This document shows, piece after piece, positions 48,258 through 57,119 of a stretch of DNA of 64,000 nucleotides. The notes beneath the pieces were generated by a model. That model saw nothing but the letters and a program-made list of their open reading frames with translations, was not told the DNA's origin and searched no databases. This stretch comes from Rarobacter faecitabidus (GTDB taxonomy: Bacteria; Actinomycetota; Actinomycetes; Actinomycetales; Cellulomonadaceae). The position numbers and the translations under genes were made by a program. The stretch covers positions 1 to 64,000 of the forward strand of contig NZ_VFOS01000002.1 of the NCBI RefSeq assembly GCF_006716265.1. The letters run 5' to 3'. Positions within the stretch are counted from its first letter, which is position 1; the number at the start of each line of letters is the position of its first letter.

Positions 48258-50804
48258 ATGTTCCTGCACGGAATCATCGGCCGCGACAGACGCGCTCACA
48301 TTGCGCTTCTCACGGCCCTGACATTTATCGCTGCACTGCTGGCAGGTGCCGTGCCCGCGCGCGCCGCCGACCCGACTCCCGAGCAGGCATTCACACTGCT
48401 CAAGCGTGACCTGCAGGGGTTGGTCGACGAGGCCGCGACCAAGAACGTCCGCATGGGCATCTCAGTGACGGATCTCGCCCATGTCGTAGGCGGCGACACC
48501 ATCACGGTCGGTGATCAGGAGCCGTACAAGGCTGCCAGCGTCATCAAGTTGCCGCTGCTCGCTCTCCTCATGGACCTCGCCGACAAGGGCCAGCTCTCGC
48601 TCGATGAGTCGGTCACGATTCCTGCGGGTTCGAGCAACATCGTCGGCGGGTCCGGCACGCTGCGCCTGCGCGAGTTCCCGCTCGACATCACCGTGCGCGA
48701 ACTCATGGAACTGATGGTTCAGGTGAGTGACAACACGGCCACGAACGTCCTCATCGATCGCGCCGGCGGCTTCGACGCGATCAACGAGTACATCGACGGA
48801 CTCGGCTACGACACCATGTGGCTGGGCCGCAAGATGATCCACACGGCCGTACCACCGCTGCAGGAGAACTGGCTCAACTCGAGCGAGGTCACGGACTTCC
48901 TCGTGCGTCTGTACGACCACGACTTCCTGAGCGCGTCCTCGAGCGAGCACATCATCGACCTCATGAAGGGCCAGCTCGTCAACACCAAGTTCGGCGCTGT
49001 CATCCCCCGCGACGTGCTTGCGAATAAGACGGGCGAACTGGGTGACGCCTCGCACGACAGCGGCTACATCCTCATCGACGGTCGCGAGGTCGCGCTGACC
49101 GCGACCACTGCATTCTCCGCCCCCTTTACACTCGCCGAGGCGAACGTCTACGTCCAGCGGGCGGCCACCTTCGTCTATGACTTCGCCCGGACGCCCCTAT
49201 CGGAGGCCGGACCCACGAACGCCGAGAAGATCGCCGCGTTGCGCGAATCGGAATCCGCGAAGCGCACGGAGGCGACTGCCGCCGAGGACAAGCGGACCGC
49301 CCTCAACAAGGACCTGATCGCCACCGAGGCTCGCGTGCAGGACGCGCAGGCGGCTCTCACGGCGGCGAAGAACTCGTCCACAAATGCCGAAAAGGCGGCC
49401 AAGACCGCGGCCAAGAAGACAGTCAAAGCGAAGAGCGCCGCGAAGAAGGCGAGCAAGAAGAAGGCCGCCGCCACGAAGAAGGCCGCCAAGGCCAAGAAGC
49501 GGTACGCGGCCGTGAAGACGGCTAAGACGAAGAAGGCACTGACCAAGGCGAACAAGACCGCGAAGACGGCCAAGAAGAAGGCTGCCAAAAAGAGCAAGGC
49601 CCTGCTCGTCGCCAAGCTCGCGCAGAAGACGGCCGACTCCGCTGCGAAGACCGCCCGGACCACCCTCACCCGGGCGCAGGCCTCACTCAAGACGTTGACC
49701 GACAAGCAGACTAGGTTGTCGACCGAGGTCGCGAGCCTCACCACACAGCTCGACGGCCTGCTCGCCGAGGTCGAGTCGCTGCGCCTGGAGGCGGACGCAC
49801 TCGAGGGCGTCTCGTCCAAGGCATCGACCCTCGCGGAAATCCTCGCGGGCCGCGCCATCCCCGGCGCCCAGGTCGTCTACACCAAGAACGGCGTCACCGA
49901 GAAGTATGAGTACGGCGTCCAGAACACCCGCACGGGCATCCCGGTTGAGGAGGACACGATCTTCCAAGCCGCATCGCTGAGCAAGGTCGTCGGCTCGTAC
50001 ATCTTCCTCAAGCGCGTGGATCAGGGAGTCATCGACCTCGACACCCCGCTGTGGGAGTACTACGAATCGCCCCGCACCGCCGGGAACGAGCTCGCCAAGA
50101 CGGTGACGGCGCGTATGGTGCTCAACCACACGACCGGCTTCCCGAACTGGGCCGGTGCCGTAGGCAGCGATACGCCGCTGGTACCGCAGTGGACGCCTGG
50201 CACCAAGTACGGCTACTCCGGCGATGGGTTCTTCCTGCTGCAGCAGACCATCGAGCACCTGGACGGCAAGTCGTTCGCTCAGACCATGAAGGAGGAGGTG
50301 TTCGAGCCGTTCGGGATGACCAACTCCACGCTCGTGACGCTGCCGGAGAACTTCAGCCGCACGATCGTCGGTCACAGCGCGGCAGGCGTCGCCGGCTCGG
50401 TTAGTAACTACGTCAACGGCAACACCGCCTACACGCTGCAGACCACGGCCACGGACTACGACAAGTTCATCCAGCACGCCCTTCTGGGCGGTGAGGGTCT
50501 GAAGCCGGAGACTCACGCGCTGTGGACCACGGAGTCCTCGGACGCGGTGCGCTCCGCCACCAACGGGGCGAATCCCTACATCAAGTGGGGCCTGGGCGTC
50601 GGCCTGCAGACGAACGCCAACGGCAAGGCACTATGGCACTGGGGAGACAACGGGGACCGCAAGGCCTTCTTCATCGCCTACCCAGAGCGGAACGAGAGCA
50701 TCGCGATCTTCTGGAACAGCGCCAACGGGCAGCAGTCCGCGAACCAGATCCTGTCGCTCTTCCTCGGGCCGCAGGCATTCCACGCGGTGACCTGGGTTGG
50801 CTAG
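48258..50804 (+). CDS. Secreted fusion: class A plus class C beta-lactamase-fold domains
   Basis: An 848-residue protein with a GAGGAG site and signal peptide (HIALLTALTFIAALLAGAVP, cleavage ARA). Residues 40-310 form a class A-type serine hydrolase: S94-V-I-K97 in YKAASVIKLPLL, S157-D-N159 in MVQVSDNTATNV, and K257-T-G in NKTGELGD. Residues about 340-540 are a long coiled linker that is extremely Lys/Ala-rich (KKAAATKKAAKAKKR and similar). Residues about 545-848 are a class C/DD-peptidase-type domain: S573-L-S-K576 in AASLSKVVGS, Y653-S-G in KYGYSGDGFF, and H794-W-G796. Both active sites look intact. It may act on peptidoglycan or on beta-lactams; this cannot be settled here. Confidence 0.85.
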   Translation: MFLHGIIGRDRRAHIALLTALTFIAALLAGAVPARAADPTPEQAFTLLKRDLQGLVDEAATKNVRMGISVTDLAHVVGGDTITVGDQEPYKAASVIKLPLLALLMDLADKGQLSLDESVTIPAGSSNIVGGSGTLRLREFPLDITVRELMELMVQVSDNTATNVLIDRAGGFDAINEYIDGLGYDTMWLGRKMIHTAVPPLQENWLNSSEVTDFLVRLYDHDFLSASSSEHIIDLMKGQLVNTKFGAVIPRDVLANKTGELGDASHDSGYILIDGREVALTATTAFSAPFTLAEANVYVQRAATFVYDFARTPLSEAGPTNAEKIAALRESESAKRTEATAAEDKRTALNKDLIATEARVQDAQAALTAAKNSSTNAEKAAKTAAKKTVKAKSAAKKASKKKAAATKKAAKAKKRYAAVKTAKTKKALTKANKTAKTAKKKAAKKSKALLVAKLAQKTADSAAKTARTTLTRAQASLKTLTDKQTRLSTEVASLTTQLDGLLAEVESLRLEADALEGVSSKASTLAEILAGRAIPGAQVVYTKNGVTEKYEYGVQNTRTGIPVEEDTIFQAASLSKVVGSYIFLKRVDQGVIDLDTPLWEYYESPRTAGNELAKTVTARMVLNHTTGFPNWAGAVGSDTPLVPQWTPGTKYGYSGDGFFLLQQTIEHLDGKSFAQTMKEEVFEPFGMTNSTLVTLPENFSRTIVGHSAAGVAGSVSNYVNGNTAYTLQTTATDYDKFIQHALLGGEGLKPETHALWTTESSDAVRSATNGANPYIKWGLGVGLQTNANGKALWHWGDNGDRKAFFIAYPERNESIAIFWNSANGQQSANQILSLFLGPQAFHAVTWVG

Positions 50805-50828
50805 CTAGCCCGGTCCGCCGGTTGTCAT

Positions 50829-50867
50829 GGACGAGGGCTCCGCGATTGCGCGGGGTCCTCGTCCTTT
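50829..50867 (+). terminator. Terminator after the beta-lactamase-fold gene
   Basis: GGACGAGG (50829-50836) pairs with CCTCGTCC (50857-50864), with an inner CCGCG/CGCGG stem, and is followed by TTTG. The arm is a variant of the recurrent GGACGAG motif. Confidence 0.65.
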
Positions 50868-50978
50868 GTGCCGGGTGCGTTTGTTAGAGCATGCCGTGGT
50901 TGATCTTGCATCGGCAGTGCCGCTGATCCTGTCCGCGCACACCTACCCGCTCGAACCACCCTGTGAGAAGCTGGCCAC

Positions 50979-51869
50979 GTGGAATCCGCCGTCGAGAACG
51001 CCCTGCGCATGCGCATCATCGAGTGGGTGACTGCCCGGGCGGAGTCCAATGGCGGTTTCCTTCATCGCGCCGAGTTGCTCGACTTCCACATCGACGACCG
51101 CAGGTTCCCGATTATCGATTATTCGCGTGGGATCAGGAATCCGGTGGAATTCAGTTCCACGCTGTCGATCGTCCAGTCCGCGCACGGTCCGTACGACGAC
51201 ACCGAATCGGACGACGGCCTGCTCCACTACGCCTACCAATCCGGCGACCCGTGGGGCGGGTCAAACGTTAAACTACGGAGCGCGATCGAGAGCGGTGCCC
51301 CGCTGATCCTGTTCCGCAAGGAGCAGGCGAACATCCTTACCCCGATCGCACCGGTCTACGTGGTCGACGATTACGAGGACAGCCGCGTCTTCCTCATCGC
51401 TTTGGACGAGGCCTTCCGGTTCATTCCGGACGTGCGACACCTGAGTGAACCGCAACGAGCCTACGCACGCCGCCTCGCGAAGGTGCGCCTGCATCAGCCG
51501 GCGTTCCGCACTCGTGTCCTCGTCGCCTACGCGCAGCGGTGCGCCATCTGCTCGCTCGCGCATGGGTCGCTGCTTGACGCGGCGCACATCGTCCCCGATT
51601 CCGAACCAGCCGGCGCGCCGACGGTCGCCAACGGCCTAGCCTTGTGCAAGATCCATCACGCCGCATACGACCAGGACCTCATCGGGATCTCGGCGGACTC
51701 TCGCGTGGTCGTCGATGACGATCTGCTGGCCGAGCGGGACGGCCCGATGCTGAAGCACGGCCTGCAGGAGATGCACGGCCGGACGCTTATGGTCCCCCAC
51801 GGGGCAAGCAATCGTCCGGATCGCGACCGATTGGCGTGGCGATTTGAACGGTTCTTGGCGCGGGCGTAG
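50979..51869 (+). CDS. HNH endonuclease
   Basis: A 296-residue protein from a GTG start. The C-terminal HNH domain is clear: QRCAICSLAHGSLLDAAHIV (CxxC and the H of HIV), GLALCKIHHAAYDQDLIGI (CxxH and the Asn/His part). The N-terminal 170 residues (VYVVDDYEDSRVFLIALDEA, SAIESGAPLILFRKEQA) resemble the SRA/PUA-like recognition domains often joined to HNH in modification-dependent restriction enzymes; this part is inference. A 3' fragment of a related gene lies at 58365-58440. Confidence 0.85.
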   Translation: MESAVENALRMRIIEWVTARAESNGGFLHRAELLDFHIDDRRFPIIDYSRGIRNPVEFSSTLSIVQSAHGPYDDTESDDGLLHYAYQSGDPWGGSNVKLRSAIESGAPLILFRKEQANILTPIAPVYVVDDYEDSRVFLIALDEAFRFIPDVRHLSEPQRAYARRLAKVRLHQPAFRTRVLVAYAQRCAICSLAHGSLLDAAHIVPDSEPAGAPTVANGLALCKIHHAAYDQDLIGISADSRVVVDDDLLAERDGPMLKHGLQEMHGRTLMVPHGASNRPDRDRLAWRFERFLARA

Positions 51870-51916
51870 AGAATCCGCTGGCGTGATGAACTCGCGCACA
51901 GCCCGAGTTGCGTGCC

Positions 51917-52840
51917 TCAGCCGAAACCGCGCATCACGAACTGAGTGAAGGCGTTGCCTGGGCGAATGGTGAGCGTCGTTTTCCCGTCGACGTCCGTGAA
52001 CCGGCCAGCGAGAGTTTCTATCGTGCATTCAGGAGCCCAGTAGTACAGATGGGAACTCAGGACTCCGCCTGGATTAGGGTCACCTTCGCGGTGGGCGATT
52101 CCATCGACGAGCGACGCGATGCCAGTGACTCCGGGCCAGGTCTCTTTGTCGAGAGTTCGATAGAGCAACGTATGACGATTGGGAACGCCGAACGCAACGC
52201 CATAGGGGGCATTGCCTATGTAGTCGCGCAGGAGCGATGGCAGGTTGGCGGCTCGGGACGCCACAAAGTGCGAGTCGCCAATCAAACCGTGGCATTCCTC
52301 TTCGACGATCTCGAAGGCATCGTCAATCGTCTCCTGATCCGTGTTGACCTGCCCCAACTCGAATAGTGCGTCAACGCCCAGCGGCAGGGTGCCGAGCAGT
52401 TTGCTAGTTACGTTGGCGACAGTCCTTGGCGAATCCAGCGCCAGTCCGAGCACTAGTCCGTCCGCAAATGGTCGAGCGTAGGAGAAGGCCTCAGGGTCCT
52501 CGTCAGCTCGGAAGAGGCGAGTGCGGATAGCCGTGCGGACTTCATCCTCGGAATACCTGGGGTTCGGACCGTGTTCGATGACTTCCACGACCGTCGCAAG
52601 CCAATAGTCGATTCGGTTCGGCCACTCCGATTCCGGGAGCTCAAGCGCGTCTTCAATCAAGCTCGTGAGCCAAAGTTCAAGTCCAATCGAGTCAACGCGA
52701 ATGCCGTACTGCCCATGACGCATCAAGACGGTGTAGGCCAGCCCTGTGGCTTTGAAAGCGTCCAGCGCCATGAACACCAGCCGCTGATCTTCAGTCAGTT
52801 CTTCATCCATGAAATCGACTCTAGATGCGCTGTCGGACAC
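51917..52840 (-). CDS. Uncharacterised soluble protein
   Basis: A 307-residue acidic protein that I do not recognise (GTG start at 52840; an ATG at 52810 is also possible). It has no membrane segment or signal. Features include LRDYIGNAPYGVAFGVPNRH near residue 215 and LTIRPGNAFTQFVMRGFG at the C-terminus. The composition and coding quality support a real gene. It is convergent with the HNH gene and divergent from the gene at 52942. Confidence 0.55.
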   Translation of the reverse strand: MSDSASRVDFMDEELTEDQRLVFMALDAFKATGLAYTVLMRHGQYGIRVDSIGLELWLTSLIEDALELPESEWPNRIDYWLATVVEVIEHGPNPRYSEDEVRTAIRTRLFRADEDPEAFSYARPFADGLVLGLALDSPRTVANVTSKLLGTLPLGVDALFELGQVNTDQETIDDAFEIVEEECHGLIGDSHFVASRAANLPSLLRDYIGNAPYGVAFGVPNRHTLLYRTLDKETWPGVTGIASLVDGIAHREGDPNPGGVLSSHLYYWAPECTIETLAGRFTDVDGKTTLTIRPGNAFTQFVMRGFG

Positions 52841-52941
52841 GTGGCTTCCGCGCTCGTGCGCACGGTGATTAATCCGTGTCAGACCGTCGTGGGACGATCG
52901 AAACCAGGATTAAAACAGGTCGACCACAAGGAGGTGGCGAA

Positions 52942-53682
52942 ATGGCCATTGAGTTTGTTTCGGTTTGGCATAAGTGCCCGAATGGGCGGCAGTGCAAGTG
53001 CATAGTCTCGGTTCGGCGCTACTGGCGCGGCTTGGCTGGGCTGCCTGACGTGGAGGTCCGTTCGGAAAAGGGACACCTCAGCGCGCATGATGTCGGGTTC
53101 ATTAATGCTGAATGGCTTCGTGTGTCGGCGCAGATTGCGTCCATTGAATCGAGGGGCAGCACTGGTGAGATTGCGTCCGGCCCGATCGTTGAACGTGCTC
53201 TGACCTACCTGTGCGAGGTGCGGAACCTGGTTGCTGGCAGCCAAGACTCAGCGGTGATCGTCGACCTGCGGGTCCTGGACCATTTGGAGCGAGGCTTGCG
53301 CGCGTGTCGGGCTCAGATTCTGGCGCTGCAAGTGAGTCAAGGAGTGCCGGCATCGCCAGATCGGCGCTCCCGAACCAAAGAGCGTGGCGAAGCGAGTAAG
53401 AACCCGAAACGGAGTGGCTCGGCCAAGGTGCGGCCAGCGAGATTGAAAGCGCTCCGTGAGAGGGAAACCAAACCGAAGAACAGCGACGACTTACGCACAA
53501 ACAGTCAGTTCAAGTCCAGCACGGAACAGTCCAGTTGCGTTGACTCCGCACGCGTGACAAAGGCTGAATGGCCGAGTTGGTTGTCGCTCGCCCTCGTGCC
53601 GCCGTCAGCGTCGGGTCTCAAAGAGACGGCCGCGGGACCAGATTCGCAGAATTACTACACCTCGCCGCTCGACTCGAAGTAG
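52942..53682 (+). CDS. Uncharacterised protein with basic, low-complexity tail
   Basis: A 246-residue protein starting at the ATG at 52942 behind a very strong AAGGAGGTGG site; the longer frame to 52876 lacks such a site. The N-terminal 125 residues look folded (VSVWHKCPNGRQCKCIVSVR with a Cys pair, then an HLERGLRACRAQILALQVSQ helix). The remaining part is Lys/Arg/Ser-rich and probably disordered. No family recognised. Confidence 0.55.
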   Translation: MAIEFVSVWHKCPNGRQCKCIVSVRRYWRGLAGLPDVEVRSEKGHLSAHDVGFINAEWLRVSAQIASIESRGSTGEIASGPIVERALTYLCEVRNLVAGSQDSAVIVDLRVLDHLERGLRACRAQILALQVSQGVPASPDRRSRTKERGEASKNPKRSGSAKVRPARLKALRERETKPKNSDDLRTNSQFKSSTEQSSCVDSARVTKAEWPSWLSLALVPPSASGLKETAAGPDSQNYYTSPLDSK

Positions 53683-53804
53683 AACGGGCTCGCCTTCAAT
53701 GCCGGCGTCAGCAATGACGGGTGCCATGACCTCCACCTCCCGGCGGCCAGGCATCCGGTTCGTCTCGGGATGGCATGTCCGATGCTCGCTCTAGGGTGAG
53801 CGTC

Positions 53805-53918
53805 ATGGACGATGACTTGGCTCACGAGGTGCGAGAAATTCTGGTGGCGACCGAAGAGCAGGTCGTCCGCATCGATCTGATTCGGGCATGCGAATGGCTC
53901 ACCTTGATGCCCCGGTAG
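53805..53918 (+). other. Short ORF, possibly the frameshifted N-terminus of the next gene
   Basis: ATG at 53805 opens 37 codons beginning MDDDLAHEVREILVATEEQ and stops inside the next frame. It overlaps the ORF that starts at 53888 in another frame. Either it is a small leader ORF or one frameshift has split a single gene around 53890-53915. Confidence 0.35.
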
Positions 53919-54499
53919 AGCTTGACCCCAACCTTAGACTCCTGGCCCTTCAACGAGGAGTGCAACTCATTCGCCAGGTGCCCCACGATCATGGAGAGTT
54001 TCCGGGCATCATCGAATCCTCTACGCTTCGTCTCTACAGCGAGTTGGCTAGACAATTGATCCCTAGTCAGGAGGCGCTCGAAATAGCCGACGAACTCGTC
54101 CAAGCCATGCGCGCGGGTCGCGGGCACGTGGCAGATGTGGCGGAAGCCGAGGCGCGTCGCGCTGAAGTCGTCATTGAATGCGGCGATCTTGAGCGGGCTG
54201 TTCTCACCGCCCAAGTTGCGGTCAGGGCTGCGGGCGATGTTTGCTTCCACGATCTAGCGGATCGGATCGAGTCTCAGATTGCGCTTCGGCTCCGAATCGA
54301 AGGCGACCTGCGTCGTGCCGAGGCGATCGAAAGCCGCGAAAGCGATGAGATCGTTCGGCCCACGGAGAAACATGTTCACCTTTGGGACATTCGAGTCGGC
54401 AATGGACGGGTCGAATTGCGCGAGTGTTCAGATCCCCCAACCTCGGAGCCGGGCGCTCAGATTGGCTCCGTGCTGTTCCCGCCACGCGACGGCGAATAG
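53888..54499 (+). CDS. Uncharacterised helical protein
   Basis: A 203-residue frame (ATGs at 53888 and 53894), mostly alpha-helical, with TPR-like pairs such as ALEIADELVQAMRAGRGHVA and ERAVLTAQVAVRAAGDV. No ribosome site precedes the ATGs, which fits a split gene whose true start is at 53805. No family recognised. It converges on hipA. Confidence 0.45.
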   Translation: MRMAHLDAPVELDPNLRLLALQRGVQLIRQVPHDHGEFPGIIESSTLRLYSELARQLIPSQEALEIADELVQAMRAGRGHVADVAEAEARRAEVVIECGDLERAVLTAQVAVRAAGDVCFHDLADRIESQIALRLRIEGDLRRAEAIESRESDEIVRPTEKHVHLWDIRVGNGRVELRECSDPPTSEPGAQIGSVLFPPRDGE

Positions 54500-54530
54500 G
54501 TGTTGCGCAGGTACCACAAGGGCTAAGGAA

Positions 54531-55757
54531 CTAGACATCGCCAGCGGCGCGTCCGGATGCGAGGTTCGTGGCGAAACGTCGGACAAAGTCTTCGACGTGG
54601 GCGTGAGCCCCATCGAGCGGTGAGAGCGTTTCTAAGGCTTCCCGAATGTCACTGAGTGTGGTCGCAACCGTGCCCTCGGCACGCCGAACACCCCAGCTCG
54701 CAATCTCAGCCACAAGGTCATCTCGACTGACCGCAGCATGCTGATATTGGCCGTTGACGCTCAAAGCGAGTCGCCCGTCCGAATCCCCGACGTGGGCCAG
54801 TGGGACCACATCGTATGCGGGCGCCAACGTGATCTGGCCATCGGCCAGATGGACGAGTCCAAAGTTTTTCGTGTGGGCGTCCAGGTTGCCGAGTGCCACA
54901 TTGAGCACCGTAAGCCGGGCGAGCCGATGTAGTTCTTCTCCGGAGGTGTGAGCGGAGATGACGGCGGCCATTCGCCGCAGCGAGACAACTCCGCCCATCT
55001 CCTGATACTTCTGATCGGCCGCGGCACCCAATGCCTGGTTGAAGTCCTCTTGGTGCACCCTCGTACCATCAACGCGGTCATAGCGTTCGACAATGAGGGT
55101 TTGCAGTCCAGCGAAGTCGACGATGCGGGTGTCGAAGTCGGCGAGTCCGAGCGCGCGGGCGAACTGCGCGCCGTACTCCTCGTCGAAGACCATCGTGCTT
55201 CGCGCGCCATCGAGCCGCGGCTTGAGGATGTGCGTGCTTGGAACTCCGCCGAGTGCCCGCGACCACCCGCGAGAATCGTGGGCAAGAACGATCTTGGGCT
55301 GCACGCCGTTCAGCGACGTCTTGCCCATGCCTGGGGTGTTGGCGAGCGGGGAGCCAATGGGATCTTCCAGAAGCTCTCGAATCTGCGCGTCCGTCACCGG
55401 TTCGAACGTCGGCGTCGGAGGTTCGGTGGGATCGTCCTCGTCCCAAATCTGGAGTGCACCCGCTACATCCCGTCCGTATCGCGCGAGAAACGAAAGTGTG
55501 TCGCCGCGAGGTAGGTTCCCTTGCCTCAGGAGGTGTTCGTATTGGTCCCCTTCGGGGAGCAACTCGATGAACCAATTGCGACGCCGACCCGCAAAGTGAC
55601 GTGGGAGGTTGTGCTGGAGCGGCACCGCCACTGAGAGGACAGAGCTATTTCCGCCAAAGCGTTCCATCCCTTCGGCTGAGGGCGTGAAGTCGAAGGTGCG
55701 TCGATCCCCACCGAGGTGCCGGACGATCGTCCCGTAGAGCTCAATCGCGAGGCGCAT
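54531..55757 (-). CDS. hipA: HipA-type serine/threonine kinase toxin
   Basis: A 408-residue protein, close to the usual HipA length. The N-terminal domain ends in ARYGRDVAGALQIWDEDD. The core starts with GKTSLNGVQPKIVLAH (the P-loop-like S-L-x-G-x-Q-x-K motif) and THILKPRLDG. The catalytic loop is VALGNLDAHTKNFGLVHL, and the Mg-binding motif is LAPAYDVVPL. HipA kinases phosphorylate tRNA synthetase or related targets and promote growth arrest. It overlaps hipB by 17 nt, with hipB first in the operon. Confidence 0.93.
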   Translation of the reverse strand: MRLAIELYGTIVRHLGGDRRTFDFTPSAEGMERFGGNSSVLSVAVPLQHNLPRHFAGRRRNWFIELLPEGDQYEHLLRQGNLPRGDTLSFLARYGRDVAGALQIWDEDDPTEPPTPTFEPVTDAQIRELLEDPIGSPLANTPGMGKTSLNGVQPKIVLAHDSRGWSRALGGVPSTHILKPRLDGARSTMVFDEEYGAQFARALGLADFDTRIVDFAGLQTLIVERYDRVDGTRVHQEDFNQALGAAADQKYQEMGGVVSLRRMAAVISAHTSGEELHRLARLTVLNVALGNLDAHTKNFGLVHLADGQITLAPAYDVVPLAHVGDSDGRLALSVNGQYQHAAVSRDDLVAEIASWGVRRAEGTVATTLSDIREALETLSPLDGAHAHVEDFVRRFATNLASGRAAGDV

Positions 55758-55986
55758 CGTTGCTCTCCCATGTGGCGCCCAGATCGAGGCCTAACTCCCG
55801 TGCGATCGTCAGAAACCGGCGCAGAAAGATAGTCGAGTGCCCGCTTTCTAACTGACTAATGGTGCTCTGCGGGATGTCGAGGGCCTCTGCCAGTTCCATT
55901 TGTGACAGACCCTGGGCTAGGCGTGCCTGCTGGATGGCGAGCCCGAAGTCCGCGGGCGTGCGTAGTCGGGCGGTGCGTTGGGCCAT
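55741..55986 (-). CDS. hipB: HipB-type XRE antitoxin
   Basis: An 81-residue protein with an AGGAGGT site. GLAIQQARLAQGLSQMELAE and LDIPQSTISQLESGHS form the helix-turn-helix of the XRE family, followed by RRFLTIARELGLDLGATW. HipB binds HipA and represses the hipBA promoter. Palindromes directly upstream (55998-56068) are its likely operators. Confidence 0.92.
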   Translation of the reverse strand: MAQRTARLRTPADFGLAIQQARLAQGLSQMELAEALDIPQSTISQLESGHSTIFLRRFLTIARELGLDLGATWESNDAPRD

Positions 55987-55997
55987 GGCTGACCTCC

Positions 55998-56068
55998 TAT
56001 CGTGATTTCACGATACCGCATGATTATTGCTATTTCGCAATAGCCACTACCTATTGTGAAATAGCAAT
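55998..56068 (-). promoter_or_regulatory. hipBA operator region with three palindromic sites
   Basis: TATCGTGA and TCACGATA (55998-56015) form a perfect 8-bp dyad. Then ATTGCTATTTCGCAATAG (56026-56043) and CTATTGTGAAATAGCAAT (56051-56068) are inverted copies of each other with one mismatch, and each is itself partly palindromic. They lie 12-82 bp upstream of the hipB start, in a notably AT-rich patch. Confidence 0.75.
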
Positions 56069-56118
56069 ATCGGCGATGGAATGCGGGTAAGGCACTCGAT
56101 CACCGACAACCCACACTC

Positions 56119-56931
56119 TCACCGATACGCCGAAGCCAGCCGCGCCGCCTTCGGCACATAGGAACCGCCGAACACTGCAGCGTGCAGCACAACGATCGCG
56201 AGCCGGTGAAGATCGAGCCGCTCGCGCCATCCGTCCGCCAGGGGAGAGGCCTCCTGGTAGCCCGCGTACACCTCGCTCAAGTGATCGAAGCCGAACACGG
56301 ACAGTGTCGCGAGGTCCGTCTCCGCATGACCGCCGTACGCCATCGGATCGATGAGCACGACCTCGGTTCCGCCCTCGCGCTGCGCCCAGAAAGCGTTGCC
56401 TGTCCACAGGTCGCCATGGAGTCGTGCTACCGCATGACCGTTCTTGGTGACGAGCGCCGGCTGGTCGTGATCCAGTTCTCCCGCCGTCAATCGTCCCAGC
56501 AGCACGTCGAACGCTCTTCGCGAACCCGAGTCGATTGCGCCCTCGTCGAACAGGCGCCGCACGAAGGGCTCGACGCGATACCGCGCGTAGAACTCGCCGA
56601 AGGTGGCGGGCGCCTCGTCCCGGGATGCCATCGGCGAATGCGAGGAGCCCTGCCACATCGGCCCGGGCCACTCCGGCGGTGGACACCCCCACCACGGGGC
56701 ACCGCTCGCATGCGTATGCGCGAGCGCGCGCCCGAATCGTGTGGCCGCCTCGGGGCTGGGCGGGCCGGGAGAGAGCCGGTTAAGGACGAGTTCTCCGCCG
56801 CCCACTCGCAGCACGTCCACCACGGGTGCGCCGCCGTCGGCCTGCGCGTCTCGCAACCAAGTGAGCCCGGCGGCCTCACCGGGCAGATTGTCGTCCGGCC
56901 CGGAAGCGTGCTTGACGAACGCGTTGCTCAT
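56119..56931 (-). CDS. Fructosamine/ketosamine kinase family protein
   Basis: A 270-residue protein from the ATG at 56931. It shows the family's N-terminal EAAGLTWLRDAQADGGAPVV, GAPWWGCPPPEWPGPMWQGS, FYARYRVEPFVRRLFDEGAI and the aminoglycoside-phosphotransferase-like catalytic loop ARLHGDLWTGNAFWAQ, followed by VVLIDPMAYGGHAETDLATL with the Mg-binding Asp. Members phosphorylate sugar-amine adducts on proteins so that they fall apart (protein deglycation). A housekeeping function is likely. Confidence 0.9.
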   Translation of the reverse strand: MSNAFVKHASGPDDNLPGEAAGLTWLRDAQADGGAPVVDVLRVGGGELVLNRLSPGPPSPEAATRFGRALAHTHASGAPWWGCPPPEWPGPMWQGSSHSPMASRDEAPATFGEFYARYRVEPFVRRLFDEGAIDSGSRRAFDVLLGRLTAGELDHDQPALVTKNGHAVARLHGDLWTGNAFWAQREGGTEVVLIDPMAYGGHAETDLATLSVFGFDHLSEVYAGYQEASPLADGWRERLDLHRLAIVVLHAAVFGGSYVPKAARLASAYR

Positions 56932-57119
56932 CGAACGGCCCTCGGGACTGCTAGGCACTGCGATCACCCCCACACACGATAGTAGGCCGCGCGAGCGCGC
57001 AGGGCCTGAGCGCAGCGGCAAATCGCGACCACGAGCACACGTGTCAGAGGGTGATGTGACTATGTGCGTGTTAGATACCAAACCTCAACAGGGCGCCTTG
57101 GTGCCAATTCAGAATGGAG

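Noticed and set aside
49175-49858. Long minus-strand open frame rich in Ala, Phe and Leu resembling a membrane protein
   Set aside because: It is the antisense of the Lys/Ala-rich linker of the beta-lactamase-fold gene. AAG and GCC codons read backwards give Phe/Leu and Ala, creating a false hydrophobic protein.
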